Of a stretch of 64,000 bases of DNA, positions 18,109 through 28,213 are shown one piece after another. The notes below the pieces were generated by a model that was not told where the DNA came from, did not search any database, and saw nothing but the letters and a program-made list of their open reading frames with translations. Position numbers and translations under genes: made by a program. Every line of letters begins with the position of its first letter. Within the stretch, counting starts at the first letter, position 1. Source of the stretch: Alteromonas sp. KUL49 (lineage in GTDB: Bacteria > Pseudomonadota > Gammaproteobacteria > Enterobacterales > Alteromonadaceae). Where the stretch lies: assembly GCF_006538345.1 (NCBI RefSeq), contig NZ_BJKL01000006.1:191095-255094 (forward strand), written 5' to 3'.

Positions 18109-18606
18109 TCAACCCAGCATATATGTTCCGGTGCCAAAGGCGATGTGATCGCCTTTTTCGTTGTGCAGCTCCATTCTACAAACCACAACACGACTCCCTC
18201 TGCGGATCACTTCAGCGGTAGCTACGAAAGTTTCGCCTCTACCCGGTCGAAGATAGTCTACTCGCATGTCAATAGTGCCTGTCGTAGCCAACTGTTCCCG
18301 CAGTGTAGGCAATTCACTAAGCGGGGTTTGCTTTATGGTCTCAATAATAGCAACTAGTCCACCAATGGTATCGAGCATAGATGCAGTCACTCCTCCATGA
18401 AGAATCTTCTGCATGGGGTTACCTGTGAGTTCTTCACGCCAATTCACGCGCAGCGCTACGGAATCGTTCTGCTCCTCAAAGACTAACTGAAGAAAGCGAT
18501 TGAAGGGCATGGTATCGCGAAACAAATGAATCACATGGGAAATCATTTTTTTATGAGTCAGTGCATTTTCTGACGATTCGTGGGAGACATGCTCAGAGAC
18601 TGTCAT
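18109..18606 (-). CDS. PaaI-like hotdog-fold thioesterase
   Basis: A 165-residue protein with the hotdog thioesterase signature NPMQKILHGGVTASMLDTIGGLVA near residues 61-85 and the strand MRVDYLRPGRGETFVATAEVIRRGSRVVVCRMELHNEKGDHIAFGTGTYML near the end. The family hydrolyses acyl-CoA thioesters in the cytoplasm, and the HGG motif carries the active-site region. The N-terminal 30 residues are polar and not typical of the family core. It is convergent with the histidine kinase and upstream of recQ on the opposite strand. Acyl chain preference is unknown. Confidence 0.85.
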   Translation of the reverse strand: MTVSEHVSHESSENALTHKKMISHVIHLFRDTMPFNRFLQLVFEEQNDSVALRVNWREELTGNPMQKILHGGVTASMLDTIGGLVAIIETIKQTPLSELPTLREQLATTGTIDMRVDYLRPGRGETFVATAEVIRRGSRVVVCRMELHNEKGDHIAFGTGTYMLG

Positions 18607-18777
18607 AGTGTTTTGCCTTTGCCATATGTATTGATAAATAGCTTTGGGTAGCGTACCGCAAATACATTCAATGCCAACATAGCGTTTGTGATAGACCTTT
18701 ATAGAAAACCTGAATTTTAGTTGGTTTTTGCGCTTTTAAGATGAAGCTCTCACTGAAAACGCGTAGAATCCATCGCT

Positions 18778-20616
18778 ATGCAAACAGTGTCTCCACTTTC
18801 ACCCGATATTGAACAACCACTTCAGGAAAATAGTCCTGCGGCGGTGCTTAAGCGTGTGTTTGGTTATGACACTTTTCGCGACGGTCAAGAAGCTGTTATT
18901 GAGCATGTTTGCAAAGGGAAAGACGCATTGGTACTGCTGCCTACAGGTGGCGGAAAATCCTTGTGCTATCAAATACCTGCGTTAGTAAGAGACGGTATTG
19001 CCATTGTTGTGTCTCCGCTTATTTCACTCATGCAAGATCAAGTGGAGCAACTCAAAGAACTTGGCGTTAAAGCGGACTATCTCAACTCCACATTGGAACC
19101 AGAGCAACAAGCCGCGGTAGCTGATAAAATTACATCCGGAGCTATTGATTTACTGTATGTCTCACCCGAGCGGTTATTGCAGTTTGGTTTTCAACAAACG
19201 CTGCAACATACCACTATTGCGCTGTTTGCCGTCGATGAAGCTCATTGTGTTTCACACTGGGGTCATGACTTTCGCTCAGATTATCGATCACTAGGGCAAA
19301 TAAAGTCTCGCTTTCCCACCGTACCCGTCATTGGGTTAACGGCAACTGCCGATACCGCAACACAAGCGGACATACTCACACAGTTGCGACTGGAATCTCC
19401 CTTGGTATACAAAGGGAGTTTTGACCGCCCCAATATTCGCTATCGCGTCATGGCGAAGTACAAAGCCTTTGAACAAGTCGTTGATTACGTAAAGCAACAA
19501 GATGGCAGCGGCATTATTTATTGCAATAGTCGCGCAAAGGTCGATGACTTACACGCAAAATTGTATCGCCAAGGCTTTAGATGCGCCGCTTATCATGCTG
19601 GATTAGACGCCGATGAACGAGAACTCGTTCAGCGTCAGTTCCTCACCGATAAAATAGACATTGTTGTTGCCACCGTCGCCTTTGGCATGGGGATCAACAA
19701 ATCAAACGTACGCTATGTTGTGCACCATGACGTGCCTCGAAGTATTGAAGGCTATTATCAAGAAACCGGACGCGCTGGACGGGACGGTCTTGCGTCGGAA
19801 GCTTTACTATTGTTTGACGAAAAAGACGCAGCAAGAGTGCGTCAATGGATTGAGCAAGGAGAAAACGCCGATCGCAATGCCATTGAGCTTCAGAAGTTTG
19901 CAGCCATGGAAGCATTTTCAGAAGCTCAAATTTGTCGACGTCAGGTATTGCTGAACTACTTTTCTCAATTTAGTGACAGTGCCTGTGGAAACTGCGATGT
20001 GTGTTTGGATCCACCCAAAATGTTTGATGGACTAGTCACTAGCCAAAAAGTACTTTCGTGTATTTTGCGCCTAGCACAGCAAGCCTCTTCCCAATACGTC
20101 ATTGATGTTTTGCGAGGTAAACAACTTCGACGATTACAAGAAGCAGGACACAATCAGCTATCTACCTACGGCATTGGCAAAGAACAGTCTGATATCTATT
20201 GGCACAACATAATTAATCAACTGGTTCATAAAGGCTTGATAAGAGTCGACATTACTGCCAAAGCTGCACTGCGCTTAACCGAAGCTGCTCGCCCTGTATT
20301 AAAAAGTGAGGTTGCCGTGATGCTTGCGACGCCTAGACTCGAATTTAAGCCCGAGAAAAAAGCCAAACTCGCGCCAGCCAATTACGACAGAACACTTTTC
20401 GTTCGTTTAAAGCACTTGCGCAAAACCCTCGCAGAGGAGCACGAAGTGCCGCCCTATGTGGTATTTAGTGACGCCACTCTGGTGGACATGGCCTCAAAAG
20501 TGCCCACAACATTGAATGACATGCTCGACATTAGCGGTGTGGGGCAAACCAAGCTCGCTCGCTACGGCGATGCGTTTCTTCAACTTATTACCGACTACAT
20601 CAACAAAGACGATTAG
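18778..20616 (+). CDS. recQ: ATP-dependent DNA helicase RecQ
   Basis: RecQ unwinds DNA 3' to 5' in the RecF recombination pathway. This 612-residue protein matches E. coli RecQ (609) in length and has FGYDTFRDGQEAVI (motif 0), Walker A LLPTGGGKSLCYQIPAL, DEAHCVSHWGHDFRSDY (motif II with aromatic-rich loop), GLTATAD, and GMGINKSNVRYVVHHDVPRSIEGYYQETGRAGRDG. The zinc-binding region has a C-x(16)-C-x(2)-C-x(2)-C pattern ending CGNCDVC, followed by a winged helix and a C-terminal HRDC domain (FVRLKHLRKTLAEEHEVPPYVVFSDATL). Its stop overlaps the end of the convergent GST gene by 4 bases. Confidence 0.97.
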   Translation: MQTVSPLSPDIEQPLQENSPAAVLKRVFGYDTFRDGQEAVIEHVCKGKDALVLLPTGGGKSLCYQIPALVRDGIAIVVSPLISLMQDQVEQLKELGVKADYLNSTLEPEQQAAVADKITSGAIDLLYVSPERLLQFGFQQTLQHTTIALFAVDEAHCVSHWGHDFRSDYRSLGQIKSRFPTVPVIGLTATADTATQADILTQLRLESPLVYKGSFDRPNIRYRVMAKYKAFEQVVDYVKQQDGSGIIYCNSRAKVDDLHAKLYRQGFRCAAYHAGLDADERELVQRQFLTDKIDIVVATVAFGMGINKSNVRYVVHHDVPRSIEGYYQETGRAGRDGLASEALLLFDEKDAARVRQWIEQGENADRNAIELQKFAAMEAFSEAQICRRQVLLNYFSQFSDSACGNCDVCLDPPKMFDGLVTSQKVLSCILRLAQQASSQYVIDVLRGKQLRRLQEAGHNQLSTYGIGKEQSDIYWHNIINQLVHKGLIRVDITAKAALRLTEAARPVLKSEVAVMLATPRLEFKPEKKAKLAPANYDRTLFVRLKHLRKTLAEEHEVPPYVVFSDATLVDMASKVPTTLNDMLDISGVGQTKLARYGDAFLQLITDYINKDD

Positions 20617-21281
20617 GCATATGCGTATTCGCCGCCTTTTTCAAGCGCGCGTTGATATGTATCGCGTTCATGCACACGCTTTACATAAGCTGCAATGGCT
20701 GGAAGATCTTTCGCCTTACCACTAGCAACAATGGCTTCTAACGGAAAAATCATTTGTACGTCTGCCGCATTAGGGGTTCTGCCAGCAAACCATTCGTTTT
20801 GCTCGAGATAGGCTTCAATATAGGCCAAACTCTGCGTTAAATTAGGGCCATAGTAGGCGTTAATGATTCCATCAACAATTCTGTCTGCTATGGGTTTAAT
20901 GAAGAACATTTTCGACGCTTTTACCCGTGCTTTTTCTAAAATCATCAAAGCGACCAATGGTGGCATTAACGAACCTTCAGCAAAATGCACCCAAAACAAA
21001 TACTGCTGATAGTCTTGTTTATCTGTTGGCGGAGCAAAGGTATCTTTTCCATACATTTGAACAAGGTAGTCAACGATAGCGCCCGACTCAGCGATAGTAG
21101 TATCTCCCTCAGTCAGCACAGGTGAGCGCCCCAATGGATGAATAGCTCGAAGTGACGCAGGTGCCAAATTTGTCACTGCATCACGTTCATAACGTTTTAC
21201 GTCGTAATCTATACCTAATTCCTCGAGTAACCATAAAATGCGCTGTGATCTGGAATTATTTAAATGATGTAAGGTAACCAT
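20613..21281 (-). CDS. Glutathione S-transferase family protein
   Basis: A 222-residue protein with an N-terminal thioredoxin-like domain (MVTLHHLNNSRSQRILWLLEELGIDYDVKRY) where Ser or Asn near residues 8-12 may activate glutathione, and the glutathione-binding GRSPVLTEGDTTIAESGAIVDYLVQMYG near 51-79. A helical C-terminal domain contains the WFAGRTPNAADVQMIFPLEA capping region. Such proteins conjugate or reduce compounds with glutathione in the cytoplasm; the specific substrate is unknown. A good ribosome site (GAGGAG) precedes the ATG. It ends convergently on recQ with a 4-base overlap. Confidence 0.9.
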   Translation of the reverse strand: MVTLHHLNNSRSQRILWLLEELGIDYDVKRYERDAVTNLAPASLRAIHPLGRSPVLTEGDTTIAESGAIVDYLVQMYGKDTFAPPTDKQDYQQYLFWVHFAEGSLMPPLVALMILEKARVKASKMFFIKPIADRIVDGIINAYYGPNLTQSLAYIEAYLEQNEWFAGRTPNAADVQMIFPLEAIVASGKAKDLPAIAAYVKRVHERDTYQRALEKGGEYAYA

Positions 21282-21461
21282 GAGTGTCTCCTCGTCCGCT
21301 CGGTGTTTCCGTGTTATTTGTTATTGTTGTCTCTCCTTCTACCTCGATTATTTGGTATTAGATTAAACTTGGATAATTTTTTTCGTTATAGGCGAAAATT
21401 AATCTTGGTGTAATGTAAGCTTCGTCATCGCATCATGGGATTTGCTAGGAAAAAGTAACCA

Positions 21462-22886
21462 ATGATTTTACATCATCAATACGCTGAACAACTCTCTAGC
21501 TTGGGTAGTTACGTTGTTCCGTCACCCCTCGATAATATGCAGGTCGAATTGTTTAATCATGAGCTTGCCCAACAGATTGGCTTTCCCATTGATGACATAT
21601 CACCAGACCAACTACTGGCAATGCTCCACTCTCCCTCTACGCCATTTACTTTCAAAGCATTTGCACAAAAGTACGGCGGCCATCAATTTGGTCATTGGAA
21701 TCCTGAACTGGGTGATGGTCGGGGGCTATTGCTTGGTGAACTTAAAAACCAGCAGGGGTATTACACCGATCTTCACTTAAAAGGTGCGGGTCCTACACCT
21801 TATTCACGACATGCCGATGGTCGCGCTGTACTTCGTTCAACCATTAGGGAATACATTGGTGGCGAAGCACTTCATGCGTTAGGTATTCCCAGCTCTCGCA
21901 GTTTGTGTTTATTTTCAAGCAATACTCAGGTGTTGCGGGAAACCGCTGAGCCTGGCGCTATGATGATAAGAACCGCACCAAGTCATATTCGATTCGGACA
22001 TTTTGAATATTACTTTTATGCACAGCAGCACGACAAACTAGAGCAACTGATGGATTACACCATTGCCAATCACTTTAGTGAGTGTGCTAACGCTGATAAT
22101 CCGTATGCAGAATTGTTGCGGCAAATAACCCTTCGCACTGCACGAATGATAGCGCTGTGGCAGTGTCATGGTTTTGTACATGGCGTAATGAATACCGACA
22201 ACATGTCCATTCATGGTATCACCTTCGATTATGGCCCATACGCCTTTATGGACTATTACGATAGTAATGCGGTGTTCAATCATACCGACCAAGGTGGCCG
22301 CTATGCCTTTGACCAGCAACCGGGTATTGCACTATGGAATCTAAACGCCCTCGCCCATGCGTTCTCAAGTCATTGTTCCATTGATGAACTCAAAGACATC
22401 CTGTCTCAATTTGAGCCAACGTATTTAGCGCAATACAACAGCATAATGTTGTTACGGATGGGCCTCGAAAGCACATCAGAGCACAAGTCTTGTTTAACCA
22501 CGTGGCTAGATATGCTCGCATCTGAGCAACGTGATTATACCTACTCATTTAGACAACTTGCGTTGTGTGATGGGATTAATCTGTGCGATTCACTACGTGA
22601 CAACTTTATTGATAGACGTCGTTTTGACAAATGGTGGAATCACTATTCAGCACTTCGCCAGCGCAGCGCGAATCAATCTACTGATTTAACCCGATTAAAT
22701 CCGGTGGTGATCCCACGAACTCACTTACTTCAAGACGCAATAGAGAGTGCTGAACTCGACGATTTCTCAAAAACCACAACATTACTAGAGGCTACATCGA
22801 CACCCTACGATAAAAAGTGGGATAATCACGACCTTTCTAAACCACCTGCAACAACGTCGGCCGTTTCATTATCATGCAGCAGTTAA
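21462..22886 (+). CDS. selO: Protein adenylyltransferase SelO (YdiU)
   Basis: SelO is a pseudokinase-fold enzyme that transfers AMP to protein Ser, Thr or Tyr and is linked to oxidative stress. The 474-residue protein fits the family size. Conserved blocks are QKYGGHQFGHWNPELGDGRGLLLGE, LHLKGAGPTPYSRHADGRAVLRSTIREYIGGEALHALGIPSSRSL, the catalytic HGVMNTDNMSIHGITFDYGPYAFMDYY, and the C-terminal Cys ending SLSCSS, which in E. coli takes part in a redox switch. There is no in-frame TGA, so it is the Cys form, not selenocysteine. The next gene overlaps its last 13 bases. Confidence 0.95.
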   Translation: MILHHQYAEQLSSLGSYVVPSPLDNMQVELFNHELAQQIGFPIDDISPDQLLAMLHSPSTPFTFKAFAQKYGGHQFGHWNPELGDGRGLLLGELKNQQGYYTDLHLKGAGPTPYSRHADGRAVLRSTIREYIGGEALHALGIPSSRSLCLFSSNTQVLRETAEPGAMMIRTAPSHIRFGHFEYYFYAQQHDKLEQLMDYTIANHFSECANADNPYAELLRQITLRTARMIALWQCHGFVHGVMNTDNMSIHGITFDYGPYAFMDYYDSNAVFNHTDQGGRYAFDQQPGIALWNLNALAHAFSSHCSIDELKDILSQFEPTYLAQYNSIMLLRMGLESTSEHKSCLTTWLDMLASEQRDYTYSFRQLALCDGINLCDSLRDNFIDRRRFDKWWNHYSALRQRSANQSTDLTRLNPVVIPRTHLLQDAIESAELDDFSKTTTLLEATSTPYDKKWDNHDLSKPPATTSAVSLSCSS

Positions 22887-23185
22887 CACGCCAAGACATT
22901 ACACAAGCGCTATCAATGCAAGGTGACAATCTCCTTATTGCTTTGCCGTTACCGTCTACCCCACTAAAAACAACACAATGGACAGAGAATTTTGCCGCAC
23001 TGTTTGATTTCACCTGCTACGAAGCTGACTGGGGTGCAGATAGATACCAAATTCGCCTTCGAAACAACGATGTGGAATGCTTGCTGTGTATAGAGTGGTT
23101 ATGTGAGGCAATGTGGTTAACACCGCTCGGTCAAGGTCAAACCGCGCTATTATTGAGAGACTGGTTGTACCAAAAAAAGTCCTAA
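22874..23185 (+). CDS. Small conserved-looking protein coupled to selO
   Basis: A 103-residue soluble protein starting 13 bases before the selO stop, so translation is probably coupled. It has no signal peptide or membrane segment. The middle is Trp/Cys-rich (FTCYEADWGADRYQIRL, VECLLCIEWLCEAMWL). It may belong to the DUF3630 group known from related marine bacteria, but I am not certain of that assignment. A 9-base AT-rich perfect inverted repeat (23181-23201) overlaps its stop and may slow or end transcription. Function unknown; the overlap suggests a role with SelO. Confidence 0.65.
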   Translation: MQQLTRQDITQALSMQGDNLLIALPLPSTPLKTTQWTENFAALFDFTCYEADWGADRYQIRLRNNDVECLLCIEWLCEAMWLTPLGQGQTALLLRDWLYQKKS

Positions 23186-23272
23186 TAATTCTATTATTAG
23201 GTTACCTAAACTCCTGAACTTCCGTTACTATGATGGTTGAGGGATCATTTCGAAGAGGCGAAATACGCACCT

Positions 23273-26131
23273 ATGCCATTCATTAAAAAAGGAATTTTGG
23301 CATTTACCATTATTGTTCTTGTGGCACTATCGTGGCTACTTATTACGCCTACGTCTTCTGCACTTACGGCTCCCATTCTCACCGTTGACGAAAGCTTTGA
23401 ACGTTTCAACATTACCGACCGCAGCGATCAATACCTTACGCCTTTAAACGCAACCTACCTTGACGTGTTGTCCACATCTCGCACCATGCTGACCAACACT
23501 TCTGAACAACGAGACAACCGCTTGTGGTACGTTACTTCCATTGAAAACAATGGATACAGCGATATTCCGCTCGTAGTAAATATCGACAGACTCAATCTCG
23601 ACGATCTACAGTTATATTTGGTTGATGAAAATCAACGGATCATAAAATCATATCGCTACGAAGCGGGTAAAGGTGACTATTCGCTTGCTAAACCGATTCC
23701 CACCATTCGCTTTGCTTTCACGCTGACAACAGATGTTCGCCCCACATTACTTGTCGGCATTAAGGACGATGGCCTCAGGCACTTTCCAATATCGGTATGG
23801 CATAAAGACGCATTGAATAGTTTTGACCGTCAACTATTGTCACTGTTTGGTGTAGTGATGGGCACCTTGTCTATTCTCACCGGGTATTTCTTATTGTCGT
23901 ACCTGTATCAACGCACACCAGCAAGATTTTGGTTTGCGATGACAAATGGCGCATTGTTTTTCTTGTTCTTTGTTGTACAAGGTGGACTGGCAAGCTGGCC
24001 TGCACTCACCAACACCTCTGAAATGGCCATTGCCGTGCTGTTGTCCATCAGCTTTTTGATGATGGCGAAAGTGACACACAACTTATTTTTGAGAATTCCC
24101 CCTACACTGCGTGTAGTTAACTTTCTATTGCCAACGTTTATGGCCATTCTCACGCTAACCAGTTCACCTTATCAGGCGGTTATCACACTGTTCTGGTTAT
24201 GCCCCGTCATCGGCTTGTTCAATGTGTTTTTAGCCATGACCTTTAAAGACGAGCGCAATCTCGGTTCAAGTCGACTGTTTTCAATCGCTTGGATGTGCAT
24301 GTTTTTGCTGTGTGCCTTGATGGTAGAAATTATCTTCACTGGTATCACCTACACAACACCACTTATCGTCGGTTTGATCAGTCTACTCACGCTCGCTCAG
24401 CTATGTTTGGGATTTAGCGTTGAATTAAAAGAACGCACCTTTAACCTTCAACAAATATCTGAGCGAGAAGCGACGATTAACAGCTTGAACTACTTTTTTG
24501 ATTTATTCCGAAACTCTGCCGAAGGTTTATATACTTCAACCCTCGAGGGCACATTAAAAACAGTCAACCCCGCCATGTGTGCATTGTTTGGCTATAAAGA
24601 TGAACAGAGTATGTTGGCTGCGGTAAACAATACACGGCAATTCTACGCTGACGAAGGCGATAGAGACTTACTGGTGGGAGAACTGCTGGATAGCGGCCAA
24701 GTAATGGGACGGGAGATCAAAGGTGTTCGTGCCAACGGTAACGAGTTTTGGTTCTCAATTTCCTGCCAAGTACGAAAGAATGAAAAGGGTAATTTTCTTT
24801 ACGGCTCAATTATTGATGTCACTGAAAAGAAGCAATCAGACATCAGCTTAAAATACCTTGCCACCCACGATACACTCACCGGAGTCTATAACCGCAGGCA
24901 ATTTGAGAATATTTTCAGAGAGCGTCTTGCCGACGACAGCGAACTGCCCTTGTGCCTGTTAAATTTAGACTTGGATCGCTTCAAAGTGGTCAATGATACC
25001 TGTGGGCATAAAGCAGGTGATGCGCTGATTAAGGAACTCGCCCATCAACTACAAAAAGTCGTCACTGGCGACGCTATTCTTGCTCGTCTTGGCGGCGATG
25101 AATTTGGTGTATTGGTAGCTGATAGAACGGAACTGGAAGTTAACGAGCTTGCTGAAAGCATATTGAATGCGGTGCAATCGTTCCGTTTCATGTGGGAAAA
25201 CCGCATTTTCAATTTGGGTGTCAGTATCGGATTAATTGTTTGCGACGACAAGAACCTCAGCCATGAGAACTACTTGGTCATGGCAGATGCCGCGTGCTAC
25301 TTCGCCAAGGAACAGGGTCGAAATCAAGTACATCAGTACAACAAAAATGACGAGGGAATGCTGAGATACAAGAAAGAGTTGGATTGGATTTCAACGATCA
25401 ACCAAGCACTTTCAGAAAACCAGTTCGTACTCTACTATCAACCATTGCGCCCTCTCAACAAACCAAACGATGGTTACTACTACGAAGTGTTGCTCCGGTT
25501 AAATGCGCAAGACAGCAAAGTGATTGAGCCTGCAGCCTTCTTACCCACAGCTGAACGTTTTGAAATGAACGTCAACATTGATAAGTGGGTGATTACCAAT
25601 ACATTCCGATGGTTATCAGAAAATCCGGAGCACGTACGCTCACTTAGACGTTGTAGCATAAACTTAAACTGTCATTCCTTAGCAGATAGAGATTTCAAGC
25701 TCTTTGTGTTGAATGCATTTGAAAACTACCAGATCCCCTACGACAAAATATGCTTTGAGGTCATTGAATCTGTAGCCATCATAAAAATGGAAGACACTCT
25801 CAATTTTATGGAAACCTTCAACAATTTGGGCTGCGCTTTTGCGCTCGACGATTTTGGAAGTGGTTTCTCATCGTATAACTATTTAAAAAGCTTACCTGTG
25901 AGCGAAGTTAAAATAGACGGTACCTTTATCAAGGACATGCTGTTCGATACCGTAGACGCTGCAATGGTGTCATCGATAAAAGATGTGGCAAAAAGTATGG
26001 GTATGAAAACCGTCGCAGAATTCGTCGAAAACGATGCGTTAATGGCACAGCTCGGTAAGATGGGCGTAGACTTTGCACAGGGCTACGGTATCGCTCCTCC
26101 CAAGCCGCTGAATGAGTTTACCCCCCTGTAA
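23273..26131 (+). CDS. 7TMR-DISM sensor with PAS, GGDEF and EAL domains
   Basis: A c-di-GMP signalling protein of 952 residues from the ATG at 23273; a TTG at 23237 would only add polar residues before the membrane signal. Order: signal anchor (about 6-25), an extracytoplasmic 7TMR-DISMED2-like domain (to about 185), seven membrane helices (about 190-390), a PAS domain (about 410-520), GGDEF (RLGGDEFGVL near residue 607), and EAL. The EAL domain keeps YEVLLRL (EVL in place of EAL), SINLNCHS, FEVIES, LDDFGSGFSS and VKIDG, so phosphodiesterase activity is possible. No RxxD inhibitory site is seen. The ligand of the outer domain is unknown. Confidence 0.9.
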   Translation: MPFIKKGILAFTIIVLVALSWLLITPTSSALTAPILTVDESFERFNITDRSDQYLTPLNATYLDVLSTSRTMLTNTSEQRDNRLWYVTSIENNGYSDIPLVVNIDRLNLDDLQLYLVDENQRIIKSYRYEAGKGDYSLAKPIPTIRFAFTLTTDVRPTLLVGIKDDGLRHFPISVWHKDALNSFDRQLLSLFGVVMGTLSILTGYFLLSYLYQRTPARFWFAMTNGALFFLFFVVQGGLASWPALTNTSEMAIAVLLSISFLMMAKVTHNLFLRIPPTLRVVNFLLPTFMAILTLTSSPYQAVITLFWLCPVIGLFNVFLAMTFKDERNLGSSRLFSIAWMCMFLLCALMVEIIFTGITYTTPLIVGLISLLTLAQLCLGFSVELKERTFNLQQISEREATINSLNYFFDLFRNSAEGLYTSTLEGTLKTVNPAMCALFGYKDEQSMLAAVNNTRQFYADEGDRDLLVGELLDSGQVMGREIKGVRANGNEFWFSISCQVRKNEKGNFLYGSIIDVTEKKQSDISLKYLATHDTLTGVYNRRQFENIFRERLADDSELPLCLLNLDLDRFKVVNDTCGHKAGDALIKELAHQLQKVVTGDAILARLGGDEFGVLVADRTELEVNELAESILNAVQSFRFMWENRIFNLGVSIGLIVCDDKNLSHENYLVMADAACYFAKEQGRNQVHQYNKNDEGMLRYKKELDWISTINQALSENQFVLYYQPLRPLNKPNDGYYYEVLLRLNAQDSKVIEPAAFLPTAERFEMNVNIDKWVITNTFRWLSENPEHVRSLRRCSINLNCHSLADRDFKLFVLNAFENYQIPYDKICFEVIESVAIIKMEDTLNFMETFNNLGCAFALDDFGSGFSSYNYLKSLPVSEVKIDGTFIKDMLFDTVDAAMVSSIKDVAKSMGMKTVAEFVENDALMAQLGKMGVDFAQGYGIAPPKPLNEFTPL

Positions 26132-26270
26132 CTCTTAGCAAGTATGATCTGTCTTGTTATACTTCAGAGTAGTAAATTAAAAAGAGTAAGATTAAACGAA
26201 CGTTTTACTCTTGATTTCACCGAGACAGCCCCCACTTCATCTAACCTGAAAGTAGGGTGCAAGAAGTACT

Positions 26271-26888
26271 ATGAGCAGCAAACAGCCAAAATACGAATAC
26301 GTAAGTTCCGCGAAATTGCCCACCCGTAAAGGGGAATTCACTATCCATGGTTTTGTAGAAGCCAGTGGACAGGAACACGTTGCGCTATCTTATGGTACAT
26401 GGGAAGAAGGTGATGTCGTTCCCATTCGCATTCACTCTGAATGCCTTACCGGCGACGCCCTGTTTAGCACTCGTTGCGACTGTGGTTTTCAACTTGATCG
26501 GGCGCTCCAGAACATAGCCGACAATGGTTCAGGCGTACTGTTGTACCTTCGGCAAGAAGGTCGAGGTATTGGATTACTCAATAAGATCCGTGCGTACAAT
26601 TTGCAAGATAGCGGCTTAGATACGGTTGAAGCCAACGAACATTTAGGTTTTGACGCTGACCTGAGAAGTTATGACATTTGCAAATTGATGCTAGATACTC
26701 TCAAAGTGAGCAAAGTAGAGCTAATGACCAACAACCCACGAAAACTCAAAGCATTGACGTCTTTGGGCATTGATGTGGTTGCCCGCAAGCCCATTGATCA
26801 CGGTATTACCGAAGACAACAAAGGCTATATCAAAACCAAACGGAAAAATTGGGTCACGCATTCGATCCACACGCATTTAAGTAAATAA
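26271..26888 (+). CDS. ribA: GTP cyclohydrolase II
   Basis: RibA opens the imidazole ring of GTP in the first step of riboflavin synthesis, releasing formate and pyrophosphate. Length 205 residues matches stand-alone RibA (about 196-200). The zinc ligands are Cys58, Cys69 and Cys71 in [17 protein letters not shown]. The catalytic region [37 protein letters not shown] and [16 protein letters not shown] are clear. No FMN riboswitch structure was recognised in the 139 bases upstream. It is not next to other rib genes and seems to be its own unit. Confidence 0.96.
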   Translation: MSSKQPKYEYVSSAKLPTRKGEFTIHGFVEASGQEHVALSYGTWEEGDVVPIRIHSECLTGDALFSTRCDCGFQLDRALQNIADNGSGVLLYLRQEGRGIGLLNKIRAYNLQDSGLDTVEANEHLGFDADLRSYDICKLMLDTLKVSKVELMTNNPRKLKALTSLGIDVVARKPIDHGITEDNKGYIKTKRKNWVTHSIHTHLSK

Positions 26889-26979
26889 TTTTTTGGTTCA
26901 GCTTAGGTTAATTAGCGTCAGTTTATAAATTATACATACTTTGTATCACTCCCGGTGTTGGGATGTGTAAGGAGAATGT

Positions 26980-28212
26980 ATGAAACGACTTACTTTACGT
27001 GCTTTTTTTGCCGTAGCAGGCCTAGGTGTACTGGCGTCTAGCCAAGCCACTTTTGCTACCAATATCACCACAATGCCGCCACCGGAACCGGCAACGATTG
27101 ATGCCTCCTACACCGATGCTCAGATAGATAGTATTCTTGCTCCTATCGCCTTGTATCCCGATACGCTACTCACCCATATACTGATTGCTGCCACCTATCC
27201 TTTGGATGTAGTTGCTGCAGACCGCTGGCGTCAAAGCAATGCACATTTGTCTCCTGAAGAAGTGGAGCTTGCCCTTGAATCGGTAAGCTGGGATCCAAGT
27301 GTTAAAGCAGTAGCGGCGTTTTCAGATATCCTAAACACTATGGCTCAGGATTTAGCTTGGCTTCAGCAGCTAGGTGATAACGTATTAATTAATCAAAATC
27401 GTGTGCTAGCGAGAGTTCAAGTATTGAGGCAACACGCACTCGACCAAGGTAACTTGTCATCAAACGATTACCTCAATGTTTCCAGAGACCGAGAAGTCAT
27501 CGTTGTTGCACCACGTCGACCTGAGGTAGTGTATGTGCCCTACTATGACCCAGTAGTGATTTACGGCCATTGGTGGCACCCCATCGCACCTGTGCGTTGG
27601 CATCACAGACGCTCATATCATCACCATCACGGCATTTTTTGGTCGCCTAGAGTCAGCTTGTCTACCTCGTTCTACTTTGGTGGCATACATTGGCACAACC
27701 GACATGTTGTGATTCATCGTAGCCCAGTTAGGCACTACTACAGAGGGCCTGCGCATCGCAGAGTACATACAAGAGAGTATCATCGCTGGGAGCACAATGT
27801 GGGTCATAGAAGAGCGCGTTATTCTAGCCCAGTAGTTTCCCGAACGGTTCGAGCACACAGGCAAGCACCTGTCAGTCAGCGCCAAGTAGTGAGAACACTC
27901 TCTGAAGCGAGAACACCGATGCTGCGATCTAGAGAAGTAATCAGCACACAGCGAGCAGTGAGAACACCAACAGCACCAGTGCGTCAACCTCAATATCGAC
28001 AGGTTCAGCCTCGGCAATCCACCGAGCGTACGGTAACGCACACGACTAGAACGGTAACGAGAGAGTCAAACAGACGAGCACCAGTGTCGGTCAGTCGAAG
28101 TACAACGCACGTAAGGTCCAGCCAACCTCAACGTAGCTCTCAACCAAGAAGCGCTCCTAGTCCACGACGCTCACATGACACGGGAAGACAACACCGCCAA
28201 CGTGAACGCTAA
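26980..28212 (+). CDS. DUF3300 family exported protein
   Basis: A 410-residue protein with a signal peptide (to about SQATFA) behind a very strong ribosome site (TAAGGAG). The DUF3300 domain occupies about residues 40-210: QIDSILAPIALYPDTLLTHILIAATYPLDVVAADRWRQ, SVSWDPSVKAVAAFSDILNTMAQDLAWLQQLGD, and VVYVPYYDPVVIYGHWW. The C-terminal half is His-, Arg- and Ser-rich, low complexity, and positively charged, ending RRSHDTGRQHRQRER. The function is unknown. The His-rich central segment (RWHHRRSYHHHHG) could bind metal, but that is a guess. It ends one base before the convergent ATP-grasp gene. Confidence 0.85.
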   Translation: MKRLTLRAFFAVAGLGVLASSQATFATNITTMPPPEPATIDASYTDAQIDSILAPIALYPDTLLTHILIAATYPLDVVAADRWRQSNAHLSPEEVELALESVSWDPSVKAVAAFSDILNTMAQDLAWLQQLGDNVLINQNRVLARVQVLRQHALDQGNLSSNDYLNVSRDREVIVVAPRRPEVVYVPYYDPVVIYGHWWHPIAPVRWHHRRSYHHHHGIFWSPRVSLSTSFYFGGIHWHNRHVVIHRSPVRHYYRGPAHRRVHTREYHRWEHNVGHRRARYSSPVVSRTVRAHRQAPVSQRQVVRTLSEARTPMLRSREVISTQRAVRTPTAPVRQPQYRQVQPRQSTERTVTHTTRTVTRESNRRAPVSVSRSTTHVRSSQPQRSSQPRSAPSPRRSHDTGRQHRQRER

Positions 28213-28213
28213 A

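Noticed and set aside
26144..26329. A short open frame before and across the ribA start
   Set aside because: It overlaps ribA in another frame and has no ribosome site or family resemblance.
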